Shown here: one piece after another, positions 1-6,820 of the stretch | Layout of the letters: every line of letters begins with the position of its first letter | How positions within the stretch are numbered: the stretch's first letter is position 1 | From: an uncultured Eggerthella sp. | GTDB lineage: Bacteria; Actinomycetota; Coriobacteriia; Coriobacteriales; Eggerthellaceae | Direction of reading: 5' to 3' | DNA length: 13,994 bases | Assembly (NCBI GenBank): GCA_902464295.1 | Contig: CABQIW010000040.1 | Location: 1 to 13,994, forward strand | The notes under the pieces: generated by a model | What the model was told of the DNA's origin: nothing | The model's input: the letters and a program-made list of their open reading frames with translations, nothing else | Database searches by the model: none | Position numbers and translations under genes: made by a program

Positions 1-331
1 GCTTCGCCGTGTCCTTATGCTTAAGGAAGATGAAGATCGACACGAAGAGCTGGAAGCCACCAGAAATGACCGCGAAGACCGCAAGCGCGACCATAGCAGT
101 TGCAGCAAATGACATCGCAGCAAGCTCATCAGGATCAACATAGCCATAGTAGTAGCTAGAATAATAACTACTCAAGCTCGAGTACTCTTCAATAGTCTCG
201 TTCACATAAGCGAGCGTTGCTGAAGCCGTGAAGACCATCACAAGACTAAAAACGATCGCCAGCGCCGAAATCACGATCGCAGCGATACTCAGGCCTTTGA
301 CGACCTTTTGATTTTGCGCAAGAGTGTTCAT
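1..331 (-). CDS. Small membrane protein, two predicted TM segments (3' end beyond window)
   Basis: The reading frame is read directly from the minus strand and is open for 110 codons from ATG at 331 to the window edge, so the C-terminus is missing. A good ribosome site (AAGGAG, then ATTGAA before the ATG) sets the start. After a short polar N-terminus (MNTLAQNQKVVKG) comes a hydrophobic helix at about residues 14-42. An exposed Ser/Tyr-rich linker at about 46-66 contains runs such as SSYYSSYYYGY. A second hydrophobic helix at about 72-103 is followed by a basic HKDTAK tail. It is probably a small inner-membrane protein whose linker lies on one face of the membrane. No enzymatic motif is visible and no family is recognised, so no function is assigned. 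It is transcribed in the same direction as the peptidase gene 155 bp upstream but has its own promoter candidate. Confidence 0.72.
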   Translation of the reverse strand, partial: MNTLAQNQKVVKGLSIAAIVISALAIVFSLVMVFTASATLAYVNETIEEYSSLSSYYSSYYYGYVDPDELAAMSFAATAMVALAVFAVISGGFQLFVSIFIFLKHKDTAK

Positions 332-359
332 TTCAATCTCCTTATCATCTGCTCACAAG

Positions 360-368
360 CTTATAGCA
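360..368 (-). promoter_or_regulatory. Extended -10 promoter candidate for the small membrane protein
   Basis: Read on the minus strand this is TGCTATAAG, an extended -10 (TGn) followed by TATAAG. It would start transcription near 353, giving a leader of about 20 nt that includes the AAGGAG ribosome site. A TTGACG hexamer lies further upstream but about 24 bp from the -10, too far for a standard pair. This is a pattern match only. Confidence 0.4.
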
Positions 369-485
369 GAAAAGCGACTTGCGGGCTTTCGTCAACAAGC
401 TGTTTCTTCACCCGACATCGCGTGAGCATCGTCTCTCTTTTCCGAACGAGATGCGCTCGATATCGCATGCCGTGAAGATGTTTCT

Positions 486-3383
486 CTAGTATAGCGTTGT
501 GATCTTCAAATCAAGATCAGATGCCTCGATCTGTTCCTTGCCACCGAAGACACAAACGACCTCATGCTCATTTAAGCGCTCGAGCGCCCTGCCGCGCACA
601 CGAAGATCGTCGATGGTGGTCGAGAGCATCTCGGCACGTAGGCGCGCGCGATAATCCGCAGGTAGGCTGGCGAAATAGTGGTTGTCCTGACGCTGCGCGA
701 GAGCACGCGGCTTGAGCGGAGCATCGTAGCCTGCAACCGCGCTGATGATATAACCGCGCAGTTCCGCTTCGCTGGGATCGAAATCGGCAAGCCATGCACC
801 AGAACCGTTATAGACCTCCACCGTATGATCGAGATTCGGATCGCGGAACGAATAGAACATGATCGTGCCCGTACGTGTAGCCTTGAAGCCCGCACCATAC
901 GCACCGCCCTTCACGCGTACCTCGTTCCAGAGATAGTCGTACGAAAGCACGCGCGTGACGATATTGGTCGTCCCATCGAAGGGAACCGCCTCGATCGCCG
1001 TGCGATTCGTGCCTGCACCCACATAGCAAACGTCGCTCGGCACGATGAAGGCTTCGTTTTGCGCCGCCGGCTCAGGGACAACGAGTGTCCGGTCACGACC
1101 AGCAAACCCCTCTTCAAGATCGAAGGTCCCGCCCGCTTCCCACACGCGCACCAGGTCTTCTTGCGCACCGGTGAAGCTCAGGACCACATCATCGGTGAAC
1201 ACGCGCTTCGCCACCGCTTCGAGCCTCTCGATGAGGCCCTCCGCGCGTTCGTCGAAGTGAGCGAGCAGATCACACAGAAACTGATAGAAATCGATGCCAG
1301 CGAGCTGATCGAGCAGCTTGCCTGCGGGCGTAAGGCCAGCGGCAACACGCGCCAGCGCACTCGTGTGGCCCATGGCCTGGAAATTCTGCTCCATGGAAAT
1401 GCGCTGCTGTTGCAAGATGGTCTTGATGCGCTCGGGATCGTTGAAGCACGTATGCGCCCAGATCTCTTTCGGCAGCATGATGGCATGATCGAGATTCTTC
1501 GACAGCACGCTTGCAGAAACGATGAATTTCGGTGCAATACCTTGGGCAAGCGTATCGTTCTCATAGGTAGTGGCGGAAAAACGTAAACGCCCCAGGTAGA
1601 GCTGCGAGAGCGTATCGATCTCGGAGGCGGTGTAGTGTTCGGTATCGAGCTTGCCGAGCAAGTTCGCGAGCAGCGTGACGTAGGGCAGCTCGTCATACGT
1701 AACGTGATCGAGCGAGAAGTAATAGGACAGATAGTCGATGCCATGCGTGGGCACTTCATGGATGATGCTAGGCAACGGCGTGTCTGCCTCGAAGTGCCAA
1801 TCTGGCTCCGCAGGCGTCTCAGCGATATCGGAAAGCTCGAGCAGCGGAAGCGTGGCGAGTGCTTCGGGGCTATCGGGCTCCATCTGAATGCGGTGCAGTT
1901 CCTCGGCCTCGGCCATGATAGCTTCGAGCTGCGCGGTGTCGAGCGTCTGCTTGATGGCGGCAAGGCGCTCTGCCTCTTCGCTCGATTCCTTGGCAGTGGG
2001 CACCACTTCAACGAAGGCACGATGGTCGTTCTCGAGCAGCACTTCTGCGAGCAGCTTCTCAAAATAGTCAGTCTCAAGCTTCTCGCGCAGCGCGGCGAAC
2101 GTGGTTTCGTAGCGCAGTGGGTCTATGGCTTGCGCATCATCGTAGAGCCAGGCAGAAAGCGCATTCACGGCTAGGATCACGCCCGTTGATGTGCCGAAAT
2201 CGCCTTCGCGCATCACGAATTCCGCATGCGCGATCGCCCCTTCGATAAGCTGCTTATCGATGCCGCCCTCCACGAGCTTGCGCACTTCGCGCTCAAGGCA
2301 TTCCTTGAATACGTGCGCTTTTTGAGGCTCGATGCCCTTCGCTTCGATCAGAACGAAGGGCTGCAGGATCGATTTGTTCATGTAGTCGAACACATCACCT
2401 GCGAACCCTGCCTCGAGCAGCGCCTTCTTCAGCGGTGCCTCGTTCGAGCCCATAAGGGCATCCATGAGGATATCGAATGCGATGATGCGTTCATTGTCTG
2501 CCGCCGTGCCGATCACATAGCCGAGCCCAGCGCACGCGTTTTCGGGCGAGGTGTTCATCTCGACCACCACATCGAGCGCTTCAACCGGGTCTTGGACCAT
2601 GAGCGGGTTCGGCGCGCCTGCAGGTTCTGGCGCTTTGTTCGCAGAAAGGTAGTTCATGTTCAGGAACTCGAGCATCTTGTCGATGTCGAGGTTGCCATAG
2701 AGCGTGATGTAGCTGTTGCTCAGCTGATAGTGACGCGCGTGGTTGTCGAGGAAGTCTTCGTAGGTGAGGTTCGGGATCGCGCTCGGCAGGCCGCCCGACT
2801 CGAAACGATAGGCGGTATCGGGAAAGAGCGCCGCTTGGAGCGCGTCGAAGAGCACGTTGTCAGGATCGGACATAACGCCCTTCATCTCGTTGAACACCAC
2901 GCCGTTATACGTGAGCGGCGCGTCGGTGCTCTCGAGCTCGTAGTGCCAACCCTCCTGTTCGAAGATCTCTTTGCGCTTGTAGATGGCAGGATGGAGCACC
3001 GCATCGAGATAGACATCCATAAGGTTCATCAGGTCTTTCTCGTTCGTGCTCGAAACGGGATAGACTGTCTTGTCTGCGAAGGTCATGGCGTTCAAGAACG
3101 TTTGCATCGAGCTCTTGAGCAGGTTCACGAACGGCTCCTTCACCGGGAACTTGTCCGAGCCGCACAACACCGAATGCTCCAGGATGTGGAAGACGCCCGT
3201 ATCGTTCACCGGTGGTGTCTTGAAGCCAATGGAGAAGGCTTTGTCGTTGTCTTCGTTTGCCAGATAGAGCAGGCGCGCGCCGCTTTCGTGACGCATAAGG
3301 GTTGCGGCGCCGTCGATCTCGGGCAATTCTTCATGTGTTTCGACCGTGAAGCCGTAGGCTTTCGCTCCAGGAGTAAGATCCAT
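486..3383 (-). CDS. M16C-family zinc metallopeptidase (presequence protease/insulinase-like)
   Basis: The product is about 965 aa, the usual size of the single-chain clamshell M16C peptidases that degrade oligopeptides. The inverted zinc motif HILEH is at residues 66-70: His66 and His70 bind zinc and Glu69 is the catalytic base. The third ligand is Glu166 in FNEMKG, 96 residues after His70, the spacing known for PreP-type enzymes. The Arg/Tyr substrate-clamp pair of the C-terminal half is visible in VRVKGGAYG (about Arg823 and Tyr829). No signal peptide is seen, so it is probably cytoplasmic. An upstream in-frame ATG at 3431 would add 16 residues including a run of four arginines. The ATG at 3383 is preferred because AAGGA stands 6 nt before it, the upstream ATG has no ribosome site, and a TATAAT lies at 3444-3449. 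Its link to the hydrogenase genes seems only positional. Physiological substrates cannot be told from the sequence. Confidence 0.9.
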   Translation of the reverse strand: MDLTPGAKAYGFTVETHEELPEIDGAATLMRHESGARLLYLANEDNDKAFSIGFKTPPVNDTGVFHILEHSVLCGSDKFPVKEPFVNLLKSSMQTFLNAMTFADKTVYPVSSTNEKDLMNLMDVYLDAVLHPAIYKRKEIFEQEGWHYELESTDAPLTYNGVVFNEMKGVMSDPDNVLFDALQAALFPDTAYRFESGGLPSAIPNLTYEDFLDNHARHYQLSNSYITLYGNLDIDKMLEFLNMNYLSANKAPEPAGAPNPLMVQDPVEALDVVVEMNTSPENACAGLGYVIGTAADNERIIAFDILMDALMGSNEAPLKKALLEAGFAGDVFDYMNKSILQPFVLIEAKGIEPQKAHVFKECLEREVRKLVEGGIDKQLIEGAIAHAEFVMREGDFGTSTGVILAVNALSAWLYDDAQAIDPLRYETTFAALREKLETDYFEKLLAEVLLENDHRAFVEVVPTAKESSEEAERLAAIKQTLDTAQLEAIMAEAEELHRIQMEPDSPEALATLPLLELSDIAETPAEPDWHFEADTPLPSIIHEVPTHGIDYLSYYFSLDHVTYDELPYVTLLANLLGKLDTEHYTASEIDTLSQLYLGRLRFSATTYENDTLAQGIAPKFIVSASVLSKNLDHAIMLPKEIWAHTCFNDPERIKTILQQQRISMEQNFQAMGHTSALARVAAGLTPAGKLLDQLAGIDFYQFLCDLLAHFDERAEGLIERLEAVAKRVFTDDVVLSFTGAQEDLVRVWEAGGTFDLEEGFAGRDRTLVVPEPAAQNEAFIVPSDVCYVGAGTNRTAIEAVPFDGTTNIVTRVLSYDYLWNEVRVKGGAYGAGFKATRTGTIMFYSFRDPNLDHTVEVYNGSGAWLADFDPSEAELRGYIISAVAGYDAPLKPRALAQRQDNHYFASLPADYRARLRAEMLSTTIDDLRVRGRALERLNEHEVVCVFGGKEQIEASDLDLKITTLY

Positions 3384-3443
3384 CTTCCATCCTTCGTACT
3401 GCGCAGGTGTGCGCCTTCGTCGCGCCTTCATTTCTCATACTCG

Positions 3444-3449
3444 ATTATA
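3444..3449 (-). promoter_or_regulatory. -10 element (TATAAT) upstream of the M16C peptidase
   Basis: A perfect TATAAT followed by CG is read on the minus strand. Transcription from it would begin near 3437, about 54 nt before the preferred ATG at 3383 and only a few bases before the alternative ATG at 3431. No convincing -35 hexamer stands 16-18 bp upstream. The same TATAATCG string occurs before hydE, again next to an A-type repeat. Confidence 0.4.
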
Positions 3450-3477
3450 AATCACCGCCACCTCGCAGGCATCGTTT

Positions 3478-3687
3478 GGTGACAAACTACCCGGTCGTTC
3501 GACATCTTTTTGGTCCCTCGTCAGCTCGATCAGTGGAGAGGGTAAGCCACGAGGTTCCCCGCTTCCCTGTTCGCGAATCAGATAAACTGATTCGCTCATG
3601 CGTCGCTGCTTTTCTCGGGTTTTATTAAATACGAATTTAGTCGGAAAAGAGTCACCTCGCTGCCTTGCCCTCTCCGCTGATCGAGCT
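3478..3687 (+). repeat. A-type structured palindromic repeat, copy 1
   Basis: About 204 bp (3478-3681) is closely similar to 11699-11903. It opens with a conserved GGTGACAAACTACCCGG block and a T-run. A long inverted repeat then follows: 3523-3555 pairs with 3654-3687, with about 24 bp continuous or G-U-paired from AGCTCGATCAG inward. Inside are two hairpins. In the first, GCGAATCAG (3573-3581) pairs perfectly with CTGATTCGC (3587-3595). In the second, CTTTTC (3609-3614) pairs with GAAAAG (3644-3649). With the next repeat it fills the 455-bp gap between the peptidase and hydF, where no credible gene is seen. It could be a miniature inverted-repeat element or the template of a structured RNA. 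No target-site duplication is evident. Confidence 0.8.
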
Positions 3688-3741
3688 AGATGTTTCCGGC
3701 CAAGCGAGCAGCTGAGCCCATGGGGTACTTAAATTACTCTG

Positions 3742-3895
3742 AGTCCGCATTCTTAATTTGTAATAGGTTGTCTGAAGGAGCGAAGCGCATGAGCTTGCCT
3801 TTAAGGCAAGCGAACAGCGAAAGCGGGTAATTACAAGTGCCCCATAGGCGTGCTGCTTGCGTGTGGCAGACGAGGAATCTCGCACCTTACCCTCT
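3742..3895 (-). repeat. B-type structured repeat, inverted copy overlapping the hydF 3' end
   Basis: Read on the minus strand this is a near-identical copy of 13841-13994 over its last 125 bases and a weaker match over the first 30. A perfect 8-bp hairpin (GCTTGCCT with AGGCAAGC, 3-base loop) sits at 3793-3811. TTGTAAT and ATTACAA flank it as an outer pair. The first bases, AGAGGGTAAG, resemble the 5' arm of the A-type repeat and contain the TAA stop of hydF. Just beyond the 3' end (about 3719-3740), on the minus strand, GTAATTTAAG and CCCCATGGGC could pair instead with the 5' part of the element. In the hydF transcript this would be a sense-oriented 3' UTR. Confidence 0.75.
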
Positions 3896-5167
3896 TTGCT
3901 GTTCGATTAATTCGAGGTTGAAGGGGGCGAGGGCGCGCTCGGCGATGCCAGCGAAGTGCGCCAACACCATGCCGTAGTTCGCGATGGGCACGCCTGCACG
4001 TTCGCACGCTTGGATGCGCGAGAGCATCGCGCGCCTGCTGAACATGCATGCTCCGCAATGGATCACCAGATCATAGCTTGAAAGATCGTTCGGGAAGTCC
4101 TTACCCTGAACATGGTCGATCGTGATGCCTTCGCCCAGGTTCTTGCGCAACAAGCGCGGGATCTTCACCGTGCCGATATCCTCCGAGATCGGATGGTGCG
4201 TGCATGCTTCAGCAATAAGAATGTGCGCGTCTTCGCCCAACTGCACAAGCACCTGAAGCGCCGCGGCTTGCACATGGATGTCCCCCTTTGCGCGCGCCAT
4301 GATCACGGAAAAGCCCGTGAGCGGAACCTCCTCGGGGACGATCTCGGCCACCTGATGGAACACCTGCGAATCGGTGATGACAAGCGCGGGCGGCACTTTG
4401 AGCGAAGCAAGCGCAGCAGCCAGCTCGGTATCGCGCACCAAATAAGGCAGCGCTCCCCCGTCGAGCAGATCGCGGGCTGTTTGCACCTGGGGCAAGATAA
4501 GCCTGCCCTTGGGCGCTTCCTTGTCGATCGGGATGACGAGCACGACCGTATCTCCTGGATTGACCAGGTCGCGCGCAAGCGGCGGATCCTCAAGCAGGCT
4601 TTCAGGGGCGGCATCGATGATCGCTTGGAGCAACTCGCCCATGCCTGTGCGCTCAGTTGCCGAAACGCGCACCGCTTGATCGAAATCGCTTGCACCCCTA
4701 TCGCTCGCACCCCCCTCGCCTGCAAGGTCGATCTTGTTCGCCACGACCACCACAGGGATCGCTTCACGCTCAAGATCCGCCAGCAGATCACACTCCGCCT
4801 CTCCCCAGGTACTCTGCTCATACACGAGCAAAGCCAGGTCGCAGCCCTTCATCGCCTTGCGCGTGGTCTCAGCACGCAACTGCCCCACCACTTCGGCATC
4901 GTCGTCGATCCCCGCCGTATCGACGAAGAGCACAGGGCCGAGCGGCAGAAGCTCCATCGCTCGCTCGACCGGATCGGTCGTGGTGCCTGGCACTTCGCTC
5001 ACGATGCTCACGGGCTGGCGTGTGAGCGCATTCACCACACTGCTCTTGCCCGCATTGCGCCTGCCGAACAGCCCGATCGTGATGCGCATCCCCTTCGGCG
5101 TGGCCGAAAGCGCGTCACGCTGTTCAAGGTCGAGCGAGGGGGTCGAAACGTTGTGTTCAGAGACCAT
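3887..5167 (-). CDS. hydF: [FeFe]-hydrogenase maturation GTPase HydF
   Basis: HydF is the cytoplasmic scaffold that receives the 2Fe precursor made by HydE and HydG and delivers it to apo-HydA. The 426-aa protein has an N-terminal GTPase domain: P-loop GRRNAGKSS at residues 35-43, G3 motif DTAG at 83-86 and G4 motif NKID at 144-147. A dimerisation region follows, then a C-terminal Fe-S domain with C322-x-H324 and H370-C371-x2-C374, the HydF ligand pattern. Length and domain order match the family. The ATG at 5167 is preceded by AAGGA with an 8-nt spacer. It is divergent from hydG across a 126-bp gap. The stop codon TAA lies inside the 5' arm of a B-type repeat, so the last few residues (EQQRG) may be shaped by that element. 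Confidence 0.96.
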   Translation of the reverse strand: MVSEHNVSTPSLDLEQRDALSATPKGMRITIGLFGRRNAGKSSVVNALTRQPVSIVSEVPGTTTDPVERAMELLPLGPVLFVDTAGIDDDAEVVGQLRAETTRKAMKGCDLALLVYEQSTWGEAECDLLADLEREAIPVVVVANKIDLAGEGGASDRGASDFDQAVRVSATERTGMGELLQAIIDAAPESLLEDPPLARDLVNPGDTVVLVIPIDKEAPKGRLILPQVQTARDLLDGGALPYLVRDTELAAALASLKVPPALVITDSQVFHQVAEIVPEEVPLTGFSVIMARAKGDIHVQAAALQVLVQLGEDAHILIAEACTHHPISEDIGTVKIPRLLRKNLGEGITIDHVQGKDFPNDLSSYDLVIHCGACMFSRRAMLSRIQACERAGVPIANYGMVLAHFAGIAERALAPFNLELIEQQRG

Positions 5168-5213
5168 GGATTCTTTCCTTAGAGTTCACAGAAACATCGC
5201 ACGGTGTACGTGT

Positions 5214-5243
5214 TTGCTGGTATCCTTTACGCATTCGTATTAT
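5214..5243 (+). promoter_or_regulatory. Promoter candidate for hydG
   Basis: TTGCTG at 5214-5219 and TATTAT at 5238-5243 are separated by 18 bp. Transcription would start near 5250, giving a leader of about 44 nt before the ATG at 5294 and excluding the upstream ATG at 5204. Its -10 overlaps a minus-strand TATAAT. Confidence 0.4.
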
Positions 5244-5244
5244 A
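5239..5244 (-). promoter_or_regulatory. -10 element (TATAAT) candidate for hydF, overlapping the hydG -10
   Basis: A perfect TATAAT on the minus strand overlaps the plus-strand TATTAT by five bases. Transcription would begin near 5232, giving a leader of about 65 nt before hydF. No good -35 is seen at the expected distance. Confidence 0.35.
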
Positions 5245-5293
5245 TTCCTCGATTATGAAAAACCCGTTACGCACGATCGGAACGAAAGAACCT

Positions 5294-6736
5294 ATGACCA
5301 CTACTATCCCGCCCTATGATCCTGCCTCTCCCCGCGCGGAGGAATTCATCAACCACGAAGAGATCCTCGCGACCCTCGAAGCTGCCCGCGCCGATGCCGC
5401 CGATCTTGCGCTCGTCGATCGCATCCTCGAGAAAGCCGCTGAAGGGAACGGGCTCACCCATCGTGAAGCGAGCGTGCTTCTGGCCTGCGAAGACAAAGCG
5501 CGCATCGAGCGCATCTTCGCGCTGGCCCGCGCGATCAAGGACGACCATTACGGCAATCGCATCGTGCTCTTCGCGCCGCTCTATCTGTCGAATTACTGCA
5601 TGAACGGCTGCGTGTATTGCCCTTACCATCTGCAGAACAAGACGATCCCACGAAAGAAGCTCACCCAAGAAGAGATCGCCGCTGAAGTGATCGCGCTACA
5701 GGACCAAGGTCACAAGCGCCTCGCGATCGAACTGGGCGAAGACCCGATCAACAATCCGATCGAATACGTGCTCGAGAGCCTTCAGACCATCTACTCGATC
5801 AAGCACAAGAACGGCGCGATCCGCCGCGCGAACGTGAACATCGCAGCTACTACGGTCGAGAACTACCGCAAGCTCAAAGAAGCCGAGATCGGCACCTATA
5901 TCCTGTTCCAGGAGACCTATCACAAAGAGCGCTATGAAGAACTCCATCCCACCGGCCCGAAGAGCAACTACGCCTACCACACCGAAGCGCACGACCGCGC
6001 GATGGAAGCGGGCATCGACGATGTAGGCTTAGGCGTTCTCTTCGGCCTGGAGGGCTATGCCTACGAATTCGCTGGGCTGCTCATGCATGCCGAACATCTC
6101 GAAGCGGTGTTCGGCGTAGGTCCGCACACGATCAGCGTGCCGCGCGTACGCCCGGCGGACGATATCGATCCCGATACCTTCGACAACGGCGTGCCCGACG
6201 ATGTATTCGCGAAGATCGTCGCGTGCATCCGTATCGCCGTTCCCTACACTGGCCTCATCATCTCGACGCGCGAGCCACAAGCCATGCGCGAACAGCTTCT
6301 TGAGCTGGGCGTATCGCAGATCTCCGGCGGATCGCGCACGAGCGTGGGTGGATACGTGAGCGAAGAGGACGAAGAGACGAGCACCGCACAGTTCAACGTC
6401 TATGACAACCGCAGCTTGGACGAAGTGGTCAGCTGGCTCATGGAGCTTGGCTATATTCCCAGCTTCTGCACGGCGTGCTATCGCGCAGGGCGCCAGGGTG
6501 ATCGCTTCATGGAGCTTTGCAAGAACGAACAGATTGCAGGCTTTTGCCACCCGAATGCCCTCATGACGCTCGAAGAATACCTGCTCGACTACGCCTCGCC
6601 TGAAGCTCGAGCGCTTGGCGAAGCGCTCATCGATGCCGAGATGGAAAACGAGGACTTCAAGCACGCGCCGGTCTATGCCGTACTCGAGAAGAATCTTGCA
6701 GCCATCAAAGAAGGTAAGCGCGACCTGCGGTTCTAG
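5294..6736 (+). CDS. hydG: [FeFe]-hydrogenase maturase HydG (radical SAM tyrosine lyase)
   Basis: HydG cleaves tyrosine with a radical SAM cluster and yields the CO and CN ligands (as an Fe(CO)2(CN)-cysteine synthon) for the H-cluster. In the 480-aa product the radical SAM motif C102-x3-C106-x2-C109 is followed by Tyr and His. The C-terminus has CTACYRAGRQG with the auxiliary-cluster pattern C392-x2-C395-x22-C418, diagnostic of HydG over its paralogue ThiH, and then HPNALMTLEEYLLDYA. The frame is open from ATG 5204, with further ATGs at 5255 and 5294. The ATG at 5294 is chosen because it gives the normal HydG N-terminus, follows a weak GAAAGA site and lies downstream of the predicted transcription start. 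It is convergent with hydA. The 84-bp gap between the two stops has only weak hairpins and no clear terminator. Confidence 0.95.
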   Translation: MTTTIPPYDPASPRAEEFINHEEILATLEAARADAADLALVDRILEKAAEGNGLTHREASVLLACEDKARIERIFALARAIKDDHYGNRIVLFAPLYLSNYCMNGCVYCPYHLQNKTIPRKKLTQEEIAAEVIALQDQGHKRLAIELGEDPINNPIEYVLESLQTIYSIKHKNGAIRRANVNIAATTVENYRKLKEAEIGTYILFQETYHKERYEELHPTGPKSNYAYHTEAHDRAMEAGIDDVGLGVLFGLEGYAYEFAGLLMHAEHLEAVFGVGPHTISVPRVRPADDIDPDTFDNGVPDDVFAKIVACIRIAVPYTGLIISTREPQAMREQLLELGVSQISGGSRTSVGGYVSEEDEETSTAQFNVYDNRSLDEVVSWLMELGYIPSFCTACYRAGRQGDRFMELCKNEQIAGFCHPNALMTLEEYLLDYASPEARALGEALIDAEMENEDFKHAPVYAVLEKNLAAIKEGKRDLRF

Positions 6737-6820
6737 TGTACCTCACAGGCTGCGTCCCTTAGAGCAGCGTCAAACTCGAGAGCCTAGCTTGAAGATAGTT
6801 TTTGCTTTCGTGCTTCAGTA

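Noticed and set aside
2226..3482. Long plus-strand open frame of 418 codons opposite the M16C peptidase gene
   Set aside because: It lies antisense to a gene with full M16C motifs, its translation is His/Arg/Val-rich with no recognisable domain, and it has no convincing ribosome site. It is a frame shadow of a GC-rich gene.
3407..3628. Small open frames within the A-type and B-type repeats (also 3652-3885 and 11580-11960)
   Set aside because: They run through palindromic repeats, have no ribosome sites, and the two repeat copies do not preserve a common reading frame in the hairpin arms. The structure, not a peptide, is conserved.
4112..5182. Plus-strand open frame of 356 codons opposite hydF
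   Set aside because: It is antisense to a well-supported HydF with all GTPase and Fe-S motifs. The translation is Arg/His-rich and featureless.
5294..6736. ThiH rather than HydG
   Set aside because: The CTACYRAGRQG segment, the C-x2-C-x22-C auxiliary-cluster spacing, and hydE, hydF and hydA nearby identify HydG.
6737..6820. Bidirectional terminator between hydG and hydA
   Set aside because: Only a 5-bp GCTGC/GCAGC stem and a short T-run not adjacent to it are present, too weak to call.
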